A DNA stretch of 64,000 nt from Geobacillus kaustophilus (lineage in GTDB: Bacteria > Bacillota > Bacilli > Bacillales > Anoxybacillaceae). The notes beneath the pieces are model-generated. The model worked only from the letters and a program-made list of their open reading frames with translations, was not told the DNA's origin and made no database searches. This document shows, one piece after another, positions 29,503 through 40,074 of the stretch. The translations under genes were made by a program, and so were the position numbers. Each line of letters begins with the position of its first letter. Positions within the stretch are counted from its first letter, which is position 1. The stretch lies in the NCBI RefSeq assembly GCF_000948285.1, contig NZ_JYBP01000003.1, forward strand, positions 744,001 to 808,000, written 5' to 3'.

Positions 29503-30296
29503 CGATTCGCATCGTCATCGCGGGACCGCGCGGCCGCATGGGCCGTGAAGCGGTCGCGCTCGTGCAACAAACGGATCACTTTGAACTGGCCGCGGTCATC
29601 GACCGCCGTCACGATGGCCAAAACTTAGCGGAGATCGACGGGTTTTCCGGCGTCAACGCCCCGATTTACACCGATGCGGCCCGCTGTTTTACCGAGGTGA
29701 AGCCGGATGTATTGATCGATTTGACAACGCCGGAAGCTGGAAAGCGGCATACCGAGCTGGCGTTGCGTTATGGCGTCCGTCCGGTCGTCGGCACGACCGG
29801 ATTTACGCCAGAAGAGATTGAGCGGCTCACCGAGCTGGCCGAGGAGAACGAAATCGGCGCCATCATCGCGCCGAACTTTGCCGTCGGAGCGGTGTTGATG
29901 ATGAAATTCGCCCGCATGGCAGCCAAATATTTCACTGATGTAGAAATCATTGAATTGCACCATGATCAAAAGCTTGACGCACCGTCCGGAACAGCGTTGA
30001 AGACGGCGCAGCTCATTGCCGAAGTGCGACCGTCGAAAAAGCAAGGCCACCCGAACGAAAAGGAAACGCTTGCTGGTGCGCGCGGCGCCGCTTACGACGG
30101 CATCCCGATCCACAGCGTCCGTCTGCCGGGCTTTGTCGCTCATCAAGAAGTGATTTTCGGCGGCAACGGCCAGACGTTGACGATCCGCCACGATTCGTTC
30201 GACCGCCGCTCGTTTATGTCCGGGGTGAAGCTGGCAGTGGAAACGGTGATGCATTTACATACGCTTGTCTATGGGCTGGAGCATATTTTGGAATAG
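29499..30296 (+). CDS. dapB: 4-Hydroxy-tetrahydrodipicolinate reductase
   Basis: A 265-residue NAD(P)H enzyme of the lysine and meso-diaminopimelate pathway, which also supplies dipicolinate for spores. The nucleotide loop GPRGRMG is at residues 9-15 and the catalytic signature [15 protein letters not shown] is intact near 155-169. Starts inside the ypjD stop. The order ypjD-dapB-mgsA-bshB1-bshA-cca-birA is as in B. subtilis. Confidence 0.98.
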   Translation: MTIRIVIAGPRGRMGREAVALVQQTDHFELAAVIDRRHDGQNLAEIDGFSGVNAPIYTDAARCFTEVKPDVLIDLTTPEAGKRHTELALRYGVRPVVGTTGFTPEEIERLTELAEENEIGAIIAPNFAVGAVLMMKFARMAAKYFTDVEIIELHHDQKLDAPSGTALKTAQLIAEVRPSKKQGHPNEKETLAGARGAAYDGIPIHSVRLPGFVAHQEVIFGGNGQTLTIRHDSFDRRSFMSGVKLAVETVMHLHTLVYGLEHILE

Positions 30297-30327
30297 TGTG
30301 CAAACTGCGCAAACGGGGGAGAATGGA

Positions 30328-30747
30328 ATGAAAATCGCGTTAATTGCCCATGACCAAAAAAAGGAAGAAATGGTCGCATTTGCGACCGCCTATGCGCCTG
30401 TGCTTGCAAACCATGAATTGTACGCCACCGGCACGACCGGCTTGCGCATCCAGGAGGCGACCGGTCTTCCAGTTCATCGCTTCCAATCGGGGCCGTACGG
30501 AGGCGACCAAGAAATCGGGGCGATGATCGCCCGCAATGAAATGGATCTGGTCATTTTTTTCCGCGATCCGCTCACCGCCCAGCCGCATGAGCCGGACATC
30601 AGCGCATTGATGCGTCTTTGCGACGTCTATGCCGTGCCGCTGGCGACGAACATCGGCACGGCCGAGCTGCTCATCCGCGCGTTGGAGCGCGGCGATTTGG
30701 CATGGCGCAGCATTGTGCGCGGACGGACAAAAGGCGGGGAGGAATAG
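30328..30747 (+). CDS. mgsA: Methylglyoxal synthase
   Basis: A 139-residue enzyme that converts dihydroxyacetone phosphate to methylglyoxal, relieving sugar-phosphate stress. The signature [13 protein letters not shown] places the catalytic Asp at residue 60; ATGTTGLRI and [10 protein letters not shown] bind phosphate. ATG at 30328 follows GGGGGAGAATGGA. The next two genes make bacillithiol, the thiol used to detoxify methylglyoxal, which may explain the linkage. Confidence 0.97.
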   Translation: MKIALIAHDQKKEEMVAFATAYAPVLANHELYATGTTGLRIQEATGLPVHRFQSGPYGGDQEIGAMIARNEMDLVIFFRDPLTAQPHEPDISALMRLCDVYAVPLATNIGTAELLIRALERGDLAWRSIVRGRTKGGEE

Positions 30748-30767
30748 GAAACAGAAAGGTGACAGCG

Positions 30768-31478
30768 ATGATGGAAACGTGTGACTTGTTGGCGTTCGGC
30801 GCCCATCCGGATGATGTCGAGATCGGCATGGGCGGGACGATCGCCAAATATGTGCACCGCGGCTTTCGCGCCGTTATTTGCGACTTGACGCAAGCCGAGC
30901 TGTCGTCCAACGGCACGGTCGACGAGCGGCAGAGAGAGGCGGCCGAGGCGGCCCGCCGGCTCGGTGTATCCGAGCGGTTCAATCTTCGGCTGCCTGATCG
31001 CGGCCTTTACGTCGAGGAAGAGGCGATCCGCCAGATCGCAGCGGTCATCCGCCGCTGCCGGCCGCGCCTTGTATTCGCCCCCTATTGGGAAGACCGGCAT
31101 CCGGACCACGGGCGATGCGCCCGCCTTGTCGAGGAAGCGGTCTTTTCCGCCGGCATCCGCCGCTATGGCGCTGGAGAGCTTGGCGATGCGCACCGCGTTC
31201 GGGCGGTGTATTATTATATGATCAATGCCTTTTGCCGCCCGCATTTTCTCATCGATATTAGCGAAACGATCGATGACAAGCTGGACAGCCTGCGCGCGTA
31301 CGAAAGCCAATTTCAAAAACGGCCTGGCTCGGTTGACACCCCGCTGACCAACGGCTACATCGAGATGATTGAAAGCCGCGAGCGCTGGTTCGGTCAACAA
31401 ATCGGCGCGGCGTATGCGGAAGGGTTTTTGACGAAAACGCCGATTCATCTTTCCAATTTGTTTGAGGAGGAGCGATGA
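30768..31478 (+). CDS. bshB1: Bacillithiol biosynthesis deacetylase BshB1
   Basis: A 236-residue PIG-L family zinc deacetylase, the B. subtilis YpjG length. Zinc ligands are in [12 protein letters not shown] near the N-terminus and in the later [11 protein letters not shown]. It deacetylates GlcNAc-malate in bacillithiol synthesis after BshA. ATG at 30768, with AAAGGTG six bases upstream. Overlaps bshA by four bases. Confidence 0.95.
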   Translation: MMETCDLLAFGAHPDDVEIGMGGTIAKYVHRGFRAVICDLTQAELSSNGTVDERQREAAEAARRLGVSERFNLRLPDRGLYVEEEAIRQIAAVIRRCRPRLVFAPYWEDRHPDHGRCARLVEEAVFSAGIRRYGAGELGDAHRVRAVYYYMINAFCRPHFLIDISETIDDKLDSLRAYESQFQKRPGSVDTPLTNGYIEMIESRERWFGQQIGAAYAEGFLTKTPIHLSNLFEEER

Positions 31479-32611
31479 AGCTGAAAATCGGGATTGTTTG
31501 CTATCCGACGGTCGGGGGCTCCGGAGTGGTCGCCACTGAGCTTGGCAAGCTGCTGGCGGAGCGGGGGCATGAGATTCACTTTATCTCATCGAGCATGCCG
31601 TTTCGTTTGAATAAAGTGTACGGCAACATTTATTATCATGAAGTCAGTGTCAACCAATATTCCGTCTTTCAATACCCGCCGTACGATTTGGCATTGGCCA
31701 GCAAAATTGCTGAGGTGGCAAAGCGGGAACGGCTCGATGTGCTTCATGCCCATTACGCCGTTCCTCATGCCGTCTGTGCGGTGTTGGCGCGGCAAATGGT
31801 CGGCGAGCTGCCGATCATCACGACGCTGCACGGCACCGACATCACAGTGCTCGGCTATGACCCGTCGCTTTCCGATATGATCAAATTCGGCATCGAGCAG
31901 TCGGATATCGTTACGGCGGTGTCTGACGCCCTTGCCCGGCAGACGTATGAACTGCTCGATGTGCAAGCAATGATCCATACCGTCTACAATTTTGTCGATG
32001 AACGCGTCTACCGTCGCCGGGAAGCGGGCCATTTACGGCGCGAGTACGGCATTCGCGACGATGAACGAGTTGTGATCCATGTCTCGAATTTCCGGAAAGT
32101 GAAGCGTGTGCCCGATGTAGTGCGAGCGTTTGCCATCGTGCGCCGGCACGTGCCAGCCAAGCTCTTGCTTGTCGGCGACGGTCCGGAAATGACCGTCGTC
32201 TGCCGGCTTGTGAAAGAGCTTGGGCTGCAAGATGATGTCCGCTTTTTAGGAAAACAGGATAAACTCGAAGAGCTGTATTCGATCAGTGATGTGATGATGC
32301 TTTTGTCGGAAAAAGAAAGCTTCGGGCTCGTATTGCTTGAAGCAATGGCGTGCGGCGTTCCGTGCATCGGCACGGCCATCGGCGGGATTCCGGAAGTGAT
32401 TGAGGATGGGAAAACCGGGTTTTTATGCCCGCTTGGCGATGTCAAAGAGGCGGCAAGACGGGCGATGGCGCTGTTGACAGACTGCCGGTTGCACGCTGAG
32501 ATGGCAAGACAGGCGGTGCAAACGGTCGAGCGCAAGTTCCGCTCGGCCGACATCGTCGGGCAGTATGAACAGCTGTACGCTTCGCTTGCGGCAAGGAAGG
32601 TGAAACGATGA
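31475..32611 (+). CDS. bshA: N-acetyl-alpha-D-glucosaminyl L-malate synthase BshA
   Basis: A 378-residue GT4 glycosyltransferase that makes GlcNAc-malate, the first step of bacillithiol synthesis. The N-terminal [21 protein letters not shown] and the C-terminal donor motif [18 protein letters not shown], with its ESFGLVLLE pattern, identify the family. The start ATGA overlaps the bshB1 stop, and the stop overlaps the cca start the same way. BshC, the third enzyme, is not in the window. Confidence 0.96.
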   Translation: MKLKIGIVCYPTVGGSGVVATELGKLLAERGHEIHFISSSMPFRLNKVYGNIYYHEVSVNQYSVFQYPPYDLALASKIAEVAKRERLDVLHAHYAVPHAVCAVLARQMVGELPIITTLHGTDITVLGYDPSLSDMIKFGIEQSDIVTAVSDALARQTYELLDVQAMIHTVYNFVDERVYRRREAGHLRREYGIRDDERVVIHVSNFRKVKRVPDVVRAFAIVRRHVPAKLLLVGDGPEMTVVCRLVKELGLQDDVRFLGKQDKLEELYSISDVMMLLSEKESFGLVLLEAMACGVPCIGTAIGGIPEVIEDGKTGFLCPLGDVKEAARRAMALLTDCRLHAEMARQAVQTVERKFRSADIVGQYEQLYASLAARKVKR

Positions 32612-33822
32612 AACCGCCGTTTGAACAGGCGCTCAGCATTATCCAACAATTGAAGCGGCATGGCTATGAGGCGTATTTTGTCGGCGGCGCGGTGCGCGAC
32701 TTGTTGATCGGGCGTGCGATCGGCGACGTCGATATCGCGACAAGCGCTCTACCGGAAGAAGTGATGCGCTTGTTTCCGAAAACGATCGACGTCGGTTCGA
32801 AACACGGCACGGTCGTCGTCGTGCATGAAGGAACAGCGTACGAAGTGACGACATTCCGCACGGACGGCGACTATGAAGACCATCGCCGTCCGGAGTCGGT
32901 GACGTTCGTTCGTTCGCTTGAGGAAGACTTAAAGCGGCGCGATTTCACGATGAACGCCATCGCCATGGATGAACGCGGAACGATCATTGATCCGTTTGGC
33001 GGACAAGAGGCGATCGAGCGGCGGCTCATTTGCACGGTCGGGGCGGCGGACGAACGGTTTCGCGAAGATGCGCTCCGCATGATGCGGGCTGTTCGCTTCG
33101 TCAGCCAACTTGGATTTGCGCTTGCTGAGGACACGAAGCGGGCGATCGTCCAAAACGCACCGCTTATGGCCCACATTTCTGTCGAACGGATGACCATGGA
33201 AATGGAAAAACTGCTCGCCGGTCCGTTCGTTGCCGAAGCGCTGCCGCTGTTGGCTGATACGAAGCTGTTTGCTTATTTGCCGGGATTGGCCGAAAAAGAG
33301 CAGCAGCTGCGCTCGGCTGCCGCCTGCCGCTGGCCGTGGCTTACAAAGCGCGAAGAGCGCTGGGCGCTTCTTTGCCGCGCGCTTGATGTCAAAGACATCC
33401 GTCCGTTTTTGCGCGCCTGGAAGCTTCCCAACAAAGTGATTGATGAAGCTGGCGCCATTTTGGCGGCGCTCGATGATGTCCCTAGGCCGGAGGTGTGGAC
33501 GAACGAACAGTTGTTTTTGGCCGGCCTCGAGCGGGCGCTATCGGTTGAAGCGGTGCGCGCCGCGCTTTGCGGCGCGCCCTCTGAACCGCATCATGAGGAG
33601 CTCCGCCGCCGCTTCACGGCGCTGCCGATCAAAACGAAAGGGGAGCTTGCCGTCAACGGGAAAGACGTCATTCGCTGGGCTGGAAAACCGGCCGGTCCGT
33701 GGGTGAAAGAGACGTTGGATGCCATCTGGCGGGCGGTCGTCAGCAGCGAAGTCGAAAATGAGAAGGAGCGGATTTATGCATGGCTCATGGAGCGCAATCG
33801 GACACAAGAAAGAAACTGTTAG
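32608..33822 (+). CDS. cca: CCA-adding tRNA nucleotidyltransferase
   Basis: A 404-residue class II enzyme, the same length as the structurally studied stearothermophilus enzyme. [11 protein letters not shown] at residues 25-35 and the catalytic DVD (Asp40, Asp42) are intact, as are [13 protein letters not shown] and the [12 protein letters not shown] neck motif. It adds or repairs the 3' CCA of tRNAs without a template. The last 43 bases overlap birA. Confidence 0.98.
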   Translation: MKPPFEQALSIIQQLKRHGYEAYFVGGAVRDLLIGRAIGDVDIATSALPEEVMRLFPKTIDVGSKHGTVVVVHEGTAYEVTTFRTDGDYEDHRRPESVTFVRSLEEDLKRRDFTMNAIAMDERGTIIDPFGGQEAIERRLICTVGAADERFREDALRMMRAVRFVSQLGFALAEDTKRAIVQNAPLMAHISVERMTMEMEKLLAGPFVAEALPLLADTKLFAYLPGLAEKEQQLRSAAACRWPWLTKREERWALLCRALDVKDIRPFLRAWKLPNKVIDEAGAILAALDDVPRPEVWTNEQLFLAGLERALSVEAVRAALCGAPSEPHHEELRRRFTALPIKTKGELAVNGKDVIRWAGKPAGPWVKETLDAIWRAVVSSEVENEKERIYAWLMERNRTQERNC

Positions 33823-34769
33823 AACTGTTTGCCGAGGCAAACGGCGAATTTTTGTCCGGGCAAAAAATCAGCGAACAGCTCGGCTGTTCGCGGGCGGCGG
33901 TATGGAAGCATATCGAGGAGCTGCGCAAAGAAGGATTTGAACTCGAAGCAGTGCGCCGCCTTGGCTACCGGATTATCAGCACGCCGGACAAAGTGACGGC
34001 CAACGAAATCCAGCTCGGCCTAAAAACAGAAAAACTTGGCCACACGATCCACTTTTTTGACGAAGTCGATTCAACGCAGCGCATTGCGGCAAGGCTCGCG
34101 TATGAAGGGGCGCCGGAAGGAACGCTCGTCGTCGCGGAAGAGCAAAAGGCCGGACGCGGTCGTTTGGATCGGAAATGGTTTTCCCCGAAAGGGACGGGCA
34201 TTTGGATGAGCCTCATTTTGCGGCCGCCCATTCCGCCGCAGCGGGCCCCACAGTTGACGCTCGTGGCTGCGGTGGCCATCAGCCAGGCGATTCAGGAAGT
34301 GACCGGGCTTGTCCCAGACATTAAATGGCCAAATGACATTTTGCTTGACGGCAAAAAATGCGTCGGCATTTTAACGGAGCTGCAAGCTGACCCTGATCGT
34401 GTCCATTCGGTCATCATCGGCATCGGGATCAACGTCAATCAAACGGTCGAACAGTTTTCAGAGGACATCCGGTCCATCGCCACGTCGCTTTTCGTCGAAA
34501 AGGGCGGACGCGTGAAGCGCGCACCGCTCATTCAAGAAATTTTGTTCCGGCTTGAGCGGCTGTACAAGCAATATTTGGCGCATGGCTTCCGTCCGATTAA
34601 GCTTCTTTGGGAAGGGTACGCCGTCTCGATCGGCAAGCCGGTGACGGCAAGAACGCTGAGCGGCGCGATTCGCGGCATCGCCCGCGGCATCACCGATGAC
34701 GGGCTGCTCATCCTTGAAGATGAGCAAAAGAACATCCATTACATCCATTCTGCCGATATTCAGTTCTAA
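33780..34769 (+). CDS. birA: Biotin-protein ligase and biotin operon repressor
   Basis: A 329-residue bifunctional protein. The N-terminal winged helix (GQKISEQLGCSRAAVWKHIEEL, residues about 28-49) binds DNA; the catalytic domain has the biotinyl-AMP loop GRGRLDRKWFSP and KWPNDILLDGKKCVGIL, followed by a C-terminal SH3-like domain. It biotinylates acetyl-CoA and pyruvate carboxylases and represses biotin genes. ATG at 33780 lies inside cca and is preceded by GAGAAGGAGCGG, an overlap of 43 bases. Confidence 0.97.
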   Translation: MAHGAQSDTRKKLLELFAEANGEFLSGQKISEQLGCSRAAVWKHIEELRKEGFELEAVRRLGYRIISTPDKVTANEIQLGLKTEKLGHTIHFFDEVDSTQRIAARLAYEGAPEGTLVVAEEQKAGRGRLDRKWFSPKGTGIWMSLILRPPIPPQRAPQLTLVAAVAISQAIQEVTGLVPDIKWPNDILLDGKKCVGILTELQADPDRVHSVIIGIGINVNQTVEQFSEDIRSIATSLFVEKGGRVKRAPLIQEILFRLERLYKQYLAHGFRPIKLLWEGYAVSIGKPVTARTLSGAIRGIARGITDDGLLILEDEQKNIHYIHSADIQF

Positions 34770-34795
34770 TTTGCCACTAGAAAAATTGTAACAAT

Positions 34796-34806
34796 TTTGT
34801 TAAAAT
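34796..34806 (+). promoter_or_regulatory. Extended -10 promoter for panBCD
   Basis: TGTTAAAAT, a TGn-extended -10, lies at about 34797-34805 in an AT-rich patch. The -35 is weak. It would give a panB leader of roughly 220 bases. Confidence 0.5.
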
Positions 34807-34827
34807 ACAAAGCGAGGAAAAGGGCAG

Positions 34828-34992
34828 TATCTTTCGCAAGAAGAACTGCACCGAGGCCGACAGCACGAATAGGTGAAGGAAATGATCTGCCTTGATCCTT
34901 TTTTGAAGGACTAGGACAGAGGGATGAACGAAACCGGCGGCGGTTTTATGGCGTCCTTCTTTCTCAAGGCGGGAAAGAAGGGCGTTTTGTTT
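34828..34992 (+). ncRNA. Structured panB leader, candidate pan-motif RNA with attenuator
   Basis: GCAGT and ACTGC enclose TCTT-TCGC-AAGA with unpaired A residues on both strands (about 34829-34854), a helix with bulged adenosines as described for the pan RNA motif found upstream of panB. Further down, GCGTCCTTCTTTC (about 34950) pairs with GAAAGAAGGGCG and is followed by TTTTG, a terminator-like hairpin just before the panB ribosome binding site. I infer an RNA-controlled attenuator for pantothenate synthesis; the ligand is unknown. Confidence 0.5.
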
Positions 34993-35035
34993 CGGGCGGT
35001 TCATCTCCTCTGTAGCCAAAGAGGAGGGAACGAAA

Positions 35036-35875
35036 ATGAAAGCGAAAACCGATTTTTTCCACATGAAGCAGGCGGGCGAGCCGATCGTGATGGTGACCGC
35101 CTACGATTTTCCATCCGCGAAGCTTGCCGAGCAAGCCGGCGTCGACATGATTTTGGTCGGCGATTCCCTCGGCATGGTTGTGCTCGGGTATGATTCAACG
35201 ATCCCGGTGACGGTCGATGATATGATCCACCATACGAAGGCGGTTCGCCGCGGTGCGCCGAACACGTTTATTGTCACCGATATGCCGTTTATGTCGTACC
35301 ATGCGTCCAAAGAAGAGGCGCTGCAAAACGCCCGCCGCATCATGCAAGAGTCAGGGGCGAACGCCGTTAAAGTCGAAGGAGCGGATGAAGTCGTCGACAT
35401 GATTGCCGCGCTGACGAAAGCCGGCGTGCCGGTCGTTGCCCATCTCGGGTTGACGCCGCAATCGGTCGGCGTTCTTGGCGGCTATAAAGTGCAAGGCAAA
35501 GATGCCGAAAGTGCGAAAAAGCTGCTCGATGATGCGAAACAATGCGAGCAGGCGGGAGCGATCGCCCTTGTCTTAGAGTGTGTTCCGAAGCAGCTCGGGG
35601 CGGCCATGGCTCGGGAACTCACCATTCCCGTCATCGGCATCGGCGCCGGGGCGGAAGTCGACGGCCAAGTGCTCGTGTATCACGATTTGCTTGGCTACGG
35701 CGTCAGCCGCGTGCCGAAGTTTGTGAAACAATACGCGTCCATCCAGGAGACGATCGTCGAGGCGTTAGCCAACTACGTCGCTGATGTCAAACTGCGCCAG
35801 TTCCCGGAGCCGGCGCACACGTTTACGATGAAGGAAGAAGAATGGGTGGCGCTTTACGGAGGAAAGCAAGGATGA
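35036..35875 (+). CDS. panB: Ketopantoate hydroxymethyltransferase
   Basis: A 279-residue barrel enzyme that transfers a hydroxymethyl group to 2-oxoisovalerate, first committed step of pantothenate synthesis. Metal and substrate motifs [15 protein letters not shown] (residues about 41-55) and [17 protein letters not shown] are present. ATG at 35036 follows AAAGAGGAGGGA. Overlaps panC by four bases; regulation by the structured leader upstream is likely. Confidence 0.97.
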   Translation: MKAKTDFFHMKQAGEPIVMVTAYDFPSAKLAEQAGVDMILVGDSLGMVVLGYDSTIPVTVDDMIHHTKAVRRGAPNTFIVTDMPFMSYHASKEEALQNARRIMQESGANAVKVEGADEVVDMIAALTKAGVPVVAHLGLTPQSVGVLGGYKVQGKDAESAKKLLDDAKQCEQAGAIALVLECVPKQLGAAMARELTIPVIGIGAGAEVDGQVLVYHDLLGYGVSRVPKFVKQYASIQETIVEALANYVADVKLRQFPEPAHTFTMKEEEWVALYGGKQG

Positions 35876-36774
35876 TCGTGATGGATCAGATTGCAGCGAT
35901 GCAGGCGCTCATGCGCCAATATCGCCGTGAAGGAAAGACGATCGGGTTCGTTCCGACGATGGGCTATTTGCATGAAGGGCATACCTCCCTCATCGATCGG
36001 GCGCGCGTGGAAAACGACATCGTCGTCCTAAGCGTTTTCGTCAACCCGCTTCAGTTCGGACCGAATGAAGACTTTGCCCGCTATCCGCGCGATTTCGAGC
36101 GCGACCGGCGCATCGCCGAACAGCATGGAGTCGACGTCTTGTTCCATCCGGAAGCGGACGAGATGTATCCGGAGCCGCTTACCGTACGAGCGATCGTTCA
36201 AGCGCGCGCCAATGTGCTGTGCGGACGGTCGCGCCCCGGCCATTTTGACGGCGTGGCGACGGTGCTCATTAAGCTGTTCAACATTGTTATGCCCGACCGC
36301 GCGTACTTTGGGATGAAAGATGCCCAACAGGTGGCGGTCGTCGACGGTTTGATCCGCGATCTCAATTTTCCAATCGAGCTCGTGCCGGTGCCGACGGTCC
36401 GCGAGGCGGACGGGCTGGCGAAAAGCTCGCGCAACGTCTATTTGTCGCCGCAAGAACGGAGGGAGGCGCCGGCGCTGTATGCAGCGCTTCAAGCGGCCGC
36501 TTCCGCCGTCGAACGAGGGGAGCGGAGCGCAGCGGCCATCCGCCGGATGGTTAGAGAGCATATTGAAGCGCATACGCACGCTGAGATCGATTATGTCGAA
36601 GCATGTTCATATCCGGATTTGACGCCGCTTGAGACGCTCGCCGGGACAGTGCTGATCGCTGTCGCCGTCCGATTTGCGAGCGCCCGGTTGATTGACAATC
36701 TCATGATAGAGTTGCCCAAAACCGGCGAACAAGGGGATGGAAAGGGGGAGCAAGCATGTTTCGCACGCTCATGA
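35872..36774 (+). CDS. panC: Pantothenate synthetase
   Basis: A 300-residue ATP-dependent ligase joining pantoate and beta-alanine. [13 protein letters not shown] holds the HxGH nucleotide motif (His34, His37), and [12 protein letters not shown] and KSSRNVYLS are the other active-site signatures. The C-terminus runs about 15 residues beyond the usual end, in a charged tail that overlaps panD. ATG at 35872 within the panB stop codon. Confidence 0.97.
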   Translation: MIVMDQIAAMQALMRQYRREGKTIGFVPTMGYLHEGHTSLIDRARVENDIVVLSVFVNPLQFGPNEDFARYPRDFERDRRIAEQHGVDVLFHPEADEMYPEPLTVRAIVQARANVLCGRSRPGHFDGVATVLIKLFNIVMPDRAYFGMKDAQQVAVVDGLIRDLNFPIELVPVPTVREADGLAKSSRNVYLSPQERREAPALYAALQAAASAVERGERSAAAIRRMVREHIEAHTHAEIDYVEACSYPDLTPLETLAGTVLIAVAVRFASARLIDNLMIELPKTGEQGDGKGEQACFARS

Positions 36775-37139
36775 ACGCCAAAATTCACCGCGCTCGTGTA
36801 ACAGAGGCCAATCTCGATTACGTCGGCAGCATTACGATCGATGAAGATATTTTGGATGCCGTCGGCATTGTGGCTAATGAAAAAGTGCAGGTAGTGAACA
36901 ATAATAATGGAGCCCGTTTTGAAACATACGTCATCCCCGGCGAGCGCGGAAGCGGCGTCTTTTGCCTAAACGGCGCCGCCGCCCGCCTTGTGCAAAAAGG
37001 GGACGTTATTATCGTCATCTCATATGTGCTCGTTCCAGAGGAAAAAATCGCCGCCCATCGACCGAAAATCGCGATTATGGACGAAAACAACCGGATTGTG
37101 CAGCTCATCGCCGAAGAGCCGGCGCATACGGTTTTATGA
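36756..37139 (+). CDS. panD: Aspartate 1-decarboxylase proenzyme
   Basis: A 127-residue pyruvoyl enzyme making beta-alanine for pantothenate. The self-cleavage site Gly24-Ser25 is intact in DYVGSITID, and the [10 protein letters not shown] loop is conserved. It begins inside the last codons of panC (19-base overlap), so panB, panC and panD form one tightly coupled operon ending at the terminator just downstream. Confidence 0.97.
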   Translation: MFRTLMNAKIHRARVTEANLDYVGSITIDEDILDAVGIVANEKVQVVNNNNGARFETYVIPGERGSGVFCLNGAAARLVQKGDVIIVISYVLVPEEKIAAHRPKIAIMDENNRIVQLIAEEPAHTVL

Positions 37140-37144
37140 GGGCA

Positions 37145-37174
37145 AAAAGGGGCTTTCCGCCCCTTTTCGTTTTG
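37145..37174 (+). terminator. Terminator after panD
   Basis: AAAAGGGGC pairs with GCCCCTTTT around TTTCC, then CGTTTT. It lies in the 47-base gap before dinG and ends 13 bases before its start. Confidence 0.85.
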
Positions 37175-37186
37175 AGGTGATCGTTT

Positions 37187-39916
37187 ATGGCAACGCGCTT
37201 TGTCATCATTGACTTGGAGACAACTGGAAATGGACCGAAAAAAGGCGACCGGATCATCCAGCTCGGCATGGCGGTCGTCGAAGATGGCCTGATTGTCGAA
37301 CGGTTTGCCAGCTTTTTTAACCCGGAACAGCCCATTCCGCTGTTCATTCAGCAGCTGACGAACATCAACGAACAGATGGTCGAAGGAGCGCCGCTGTTTG
37401 CTGACAAGGCGGGTGAGATCGCCGCCATGATGCACGGTGCTTACTTTGTCGCCCATAACGTCGACTTTGATTTGCCGTTTTTGCAGGCCGAGCTTGAACG
37501 GGCTGGCTGGCCGCCGTTTGCCGGTCCGACGATCGATACGGTCGAGCTCGCCCGCATCGTGCTGCCGACTGCCGAAAGCTATAAGCTCGGCGATTTGGCG
37601 AGGCAGCTCGGCCTCCACCACGATCGTCCGCATCAAGCGGACAGCGATGCGGAAGTGACCGCCAAGCTGTTCATTGCCTTGCTCAAGCGGCTCTCCCGTC
37701 TGCCGCTTATGACGCTTGAGCAACTGCGCGGTCTTGCCCGCCACTTGAAAAGCGATATTTACTTGCTCCTTGATGCGGTCATCGCCAAAAAGCGGAACAA
37801 GGCGCCGGCCGACCGCGCTGTCGCCGTATACCGCGGCATTGCGTTGAAACAACCGGCGCCGGAGCCGGAGGAGAACGGTCGGCGCCCCGCTTCGGCTTCG
37901 TTTTCCACCTTTTGGAATAAGAAGCCGCCTCTTCCGCTTTCGGGCTACAAGCATCGCGCGGGGCAGTGGGAGATGATGCGGCTCGTTTACGAGGCGCTGT
38001 CGACGTCTCAGCATGCGCTCATTGAAGCAGGAACCGGACTTGGCAAATCGCTCGCTTATTTCATTCCTGCCGCCTTTTTTGCTTATGAGCGGCAAGAGCG
38101 GGTTGTCGTCAGCACACACACCCTTCAGCTGCAGGAGCAGCTCATCCGCCGCGATTGGCCGGCATTGCGGCAAATCGCGCCGTTTCCGCTCCGCGTTGCC
38201 GTTTTGAAAGGAAAGCAAAACTATTTGTCACTTGATAAGTTTGCTTCGTTTTTGGCGGAGCCGTCTGACACGTACGATGCGGCGCTCTTGAAATGCCAGT
38301 TGCTCGTTTGGCTGCTTGAGACCGACAGCGGCGACTTGGACGAATTGAATGTGTCATCCGGCGCCCGTCTCCTATTGTCCGCGCTCGCCATCGGGGAAGA
38401 GGAAGACGGAGGACGGCACCATTTTTTCGCCCGGGCGAAAGAGCGCGCTGAACAAGCGGATGTGGTCATTACCAACCATGCGCTTTTGCTTCATGATTTG
38501 ACCGGCCCGGCGCCGCTTTTGCCGCCGTTTGGCCATCTGATCATCGATGAGGCGCACCGGCTTGAAGATGCTGCCGCCCGGTGTTTTGGCGAGCAGATTA
38601 GCTATGTGTCGTTTCGCCTGCTGACCGCCAAAATCGCGCAGACGATCGCGAAATGGCTGGAAGCAGAACAGGGCGCACCGAATGGGGCTCTTGTCCGTTG
38701 CCAGCGGCGCCTTGAGGAGCTGCAGTTTGAAGGGGATGAGCTGTTCCGCCTGTTGCGCCGCTATGCGTTGGACAAAAAGCCAGCTCGCGCTGGCCGTTGC
38801 CGCTATCGCTTTTCGCCGACGGACGAACAGAGCCGGGCTTGGCAGGCGGCGGTGGAGTTATGTTGGCGCCTGCGCGATTTGGCGGCGGCGCTATCCGCTG
38901 AAGCGAAGCCGCTTCTATCCGCTGATGCGAGTGGCGATTTCCCCCCATCCGCCTTGCTGTCGGCCGATTTGGCGGCTCTCAACCGGCAAATGGCTGCGCT
39001 CGTGCGTTTGCTGACTGAAAAGGAGCCCGGTGTCGTCCGCTGGATCGAAGCGGAAGAAAAAGGGGCGGCGAACGCTGTCCGCCTTTACTCGCAGCCGGTT
39101 GACCTTGCTGATTTTTTCGCCGATCAACTGTTTATGAAAAAACGGAGCGTCGTTTTGACGTCGGCGACGCTCACTGTCCGCGGCCGGTTCACGTATATGG
39201 CGGCGCGTCTTGGCCTTGAGGATTTTTATCCACTTTGCCGCTCGTTTCCGCCGCCGTTTCGTTACGAGGAGCAGGCCGCGCTCTTCGTGCCGGCGGACAT
39301 GCCGCTCGTTTCTGCCGTGCCGCTTGAAGATTACGCCGAAGCCGTCGCCGCTTCGGTGCTTGCGATCGCCCGACGCCTCGGACGGCGGGTGCTTGTGTTG
39401 TTCCCTTCATATGAATTGTTGAAACTGACGGTTGATGCGTTGAAGGCGGAGGAAGAAGGCGAGCCGTTTGTTTTGATCGCTCAAGGGGTGCAAAGCGGCA
39501 GTCCGGCAAAGCTGTTGCGGATGTTTTTGCAGTTTGAGCATGCGGTGTTGTTTGGGACGAGCAGCTTTTGGGAAGGGATCGATCTGCCAGGTTCAGCGCT
39601 CGATGTGCTTGTCATCGCTCGCTTGCCGTTTGCGCCTCCGGACGATCCAGTGATGCAGGCAAAAAGCGAGCGCATTCGCCTAGGAGGCGGCGATCCATTT
39701 TCCGAGCTGGCGCTTCCTGAGGCGGTGCTTCGTTTTAAGCAAGGATTTGGCCGCCTCATTCGCACTGAAGACGACAAAGGAGCCGTATTTGTGCTGGATC
39801 GGCGGCTTTTGGCTTCCTCGTACGGCGCGGATTTTCTCGCTTCCTTGCCGCCGCTTTCAGTGCATGAAGGCGCGCTTTCTGAGCTGCTCGACGAGGCGGA
39901 AACTTGGCTTTCTTAA
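37187..39916 (+). CDS. dinG: DinG-type fusion: 3'-5' exonuclease plus XPD-like helicase
   Basis: A 909-residue protein. The N-terminal DEDD exonuclease domain (residues 1-165) has VIIDLETTG, HNVDFDLPFL and HQADSDAEVTAKLF. The helicase part has Walker A EAGTGLGKSLAY near 280, the DEAH box IIDEAHRLEDAA near 448, and the late motifs FGTSSFWEGIDLPG and QGFGRLIRTEDD. The four-cysteine iron-sulfur motif of E. coli DinG is not evident, as in Gram-positive versions, where nuclease activity dominates. Likely role: DNA repair. ATG at 37187 after GAGGTGATCG. Confidence 0.95.
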   Translation: MATRFVIIDLETTGNGPKKGDRIIQLGMAVVEDGLIVERFASFFNPEQPIPLFIQQLTNINEQMVEGAPLFADKAGEIAAMMHGAYFVAHNVDFDLPFLQAELERAGWPPFAGPTIDTVELARIVLPTAESYKLGDLARQLGLHHDRPHQADSDAEVTAKLFIALLKRLSRLPLMTLEQLRGLARHLKSDIYLLLDAVIAKKRNKAPADRAVAVYRGIALKQPAPEPEENGRRPASASFSTFWNKKPPLPLSGYKHRAGQWEMMRLVYEALSTSQHALIEAGTGLGKSLAYFIPAAFFAYERQERVVVSTHTLQLQEQLIRRDWPALRQIAPFPLRVAVLKGKQNYLSLDKFASFLAEPSDTYDAALLKCQLLVWLLETDSGDLDELNVSSGARLLLSALAIGEEEDGGRHHFFARAKERAEQADVVITNHALLLHDLTGPAPLLPPFGHLIIDEAHRLEDAAARCFGEQISYVSFRLLTAKIAQTIAKWLEAEQGAPNGALVRCQRRLEELQFEGDELFRLLRRYALDKKPARAGRCRYRFSPTDEQSRAWQAAVELCWRLRDLAAALSAEAKPLLSADASGDFPPSALLSADLAALNRQMAALVRLLTEKEPGVVRWIEAEEKGAANAVRLYSQPVDLADFFADQLFMKKRSVVLTSATLTVRGRFTYMAARLGLEDFYPLCRSFPPPFRYEEQAALFVPADMPLVSAVPLEDYAEAVAASVLAIARRLGRRVLVLFPSYELLKLTVDALKAEEEGEPFVLIAQGVQSGSPAKLLRMFLQFEHAVLFGTSSFWEGIDLPGSALDVLVIARLPFAPPDDPVMQAKSERIRLGGGDPFSELALPEAVLRFKQGFGRLIRTEDDKGAVFVLDRRLLASSYGADFLASLPPLSVHEGALSELLDEAETWLS

Positions 39917-39977
39917 AGCGCGCTTTGTTTCTCATAAAGATGGACGAAACGGTGCAATCTAAAGGTGTCAGGCGGCA

Positions 39978-40001
39978 AAAAACCCCGCATGAAGCGGGGG
40001 A
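39978..40001 (-). terminator. Minus-strand terminator hairpin with no known gene
   Basis: On the minus strand CCCCGC-TTCAT-GCGGGG is followed by six Ts; on the plus strand the hairpin has the A run in front and only GAAAAG behind. It therefore points as a terminator for leftward transcription, although no leftward gene is recognisable between here and ponA. Confidence 0.6.
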
Positions 40002-40065
40002 AAAGAAGCAAATTGGCGTTGACGGTGTAGGCGGGCAAATTTGTTATGAAATGATCGGACAAACC

Positions 40066-40074
40066 TGCTATAAT
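40066..40074 (+). promoter_or_regulatory. Extended -10 promoter for ypmA-ypmB-aspB
   Basis: TGCTATAAT, a TGn-extended perfect -10, at 40066-40074. It creates a leader of about 170 bases before ypmA. Confidence 0.7.
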
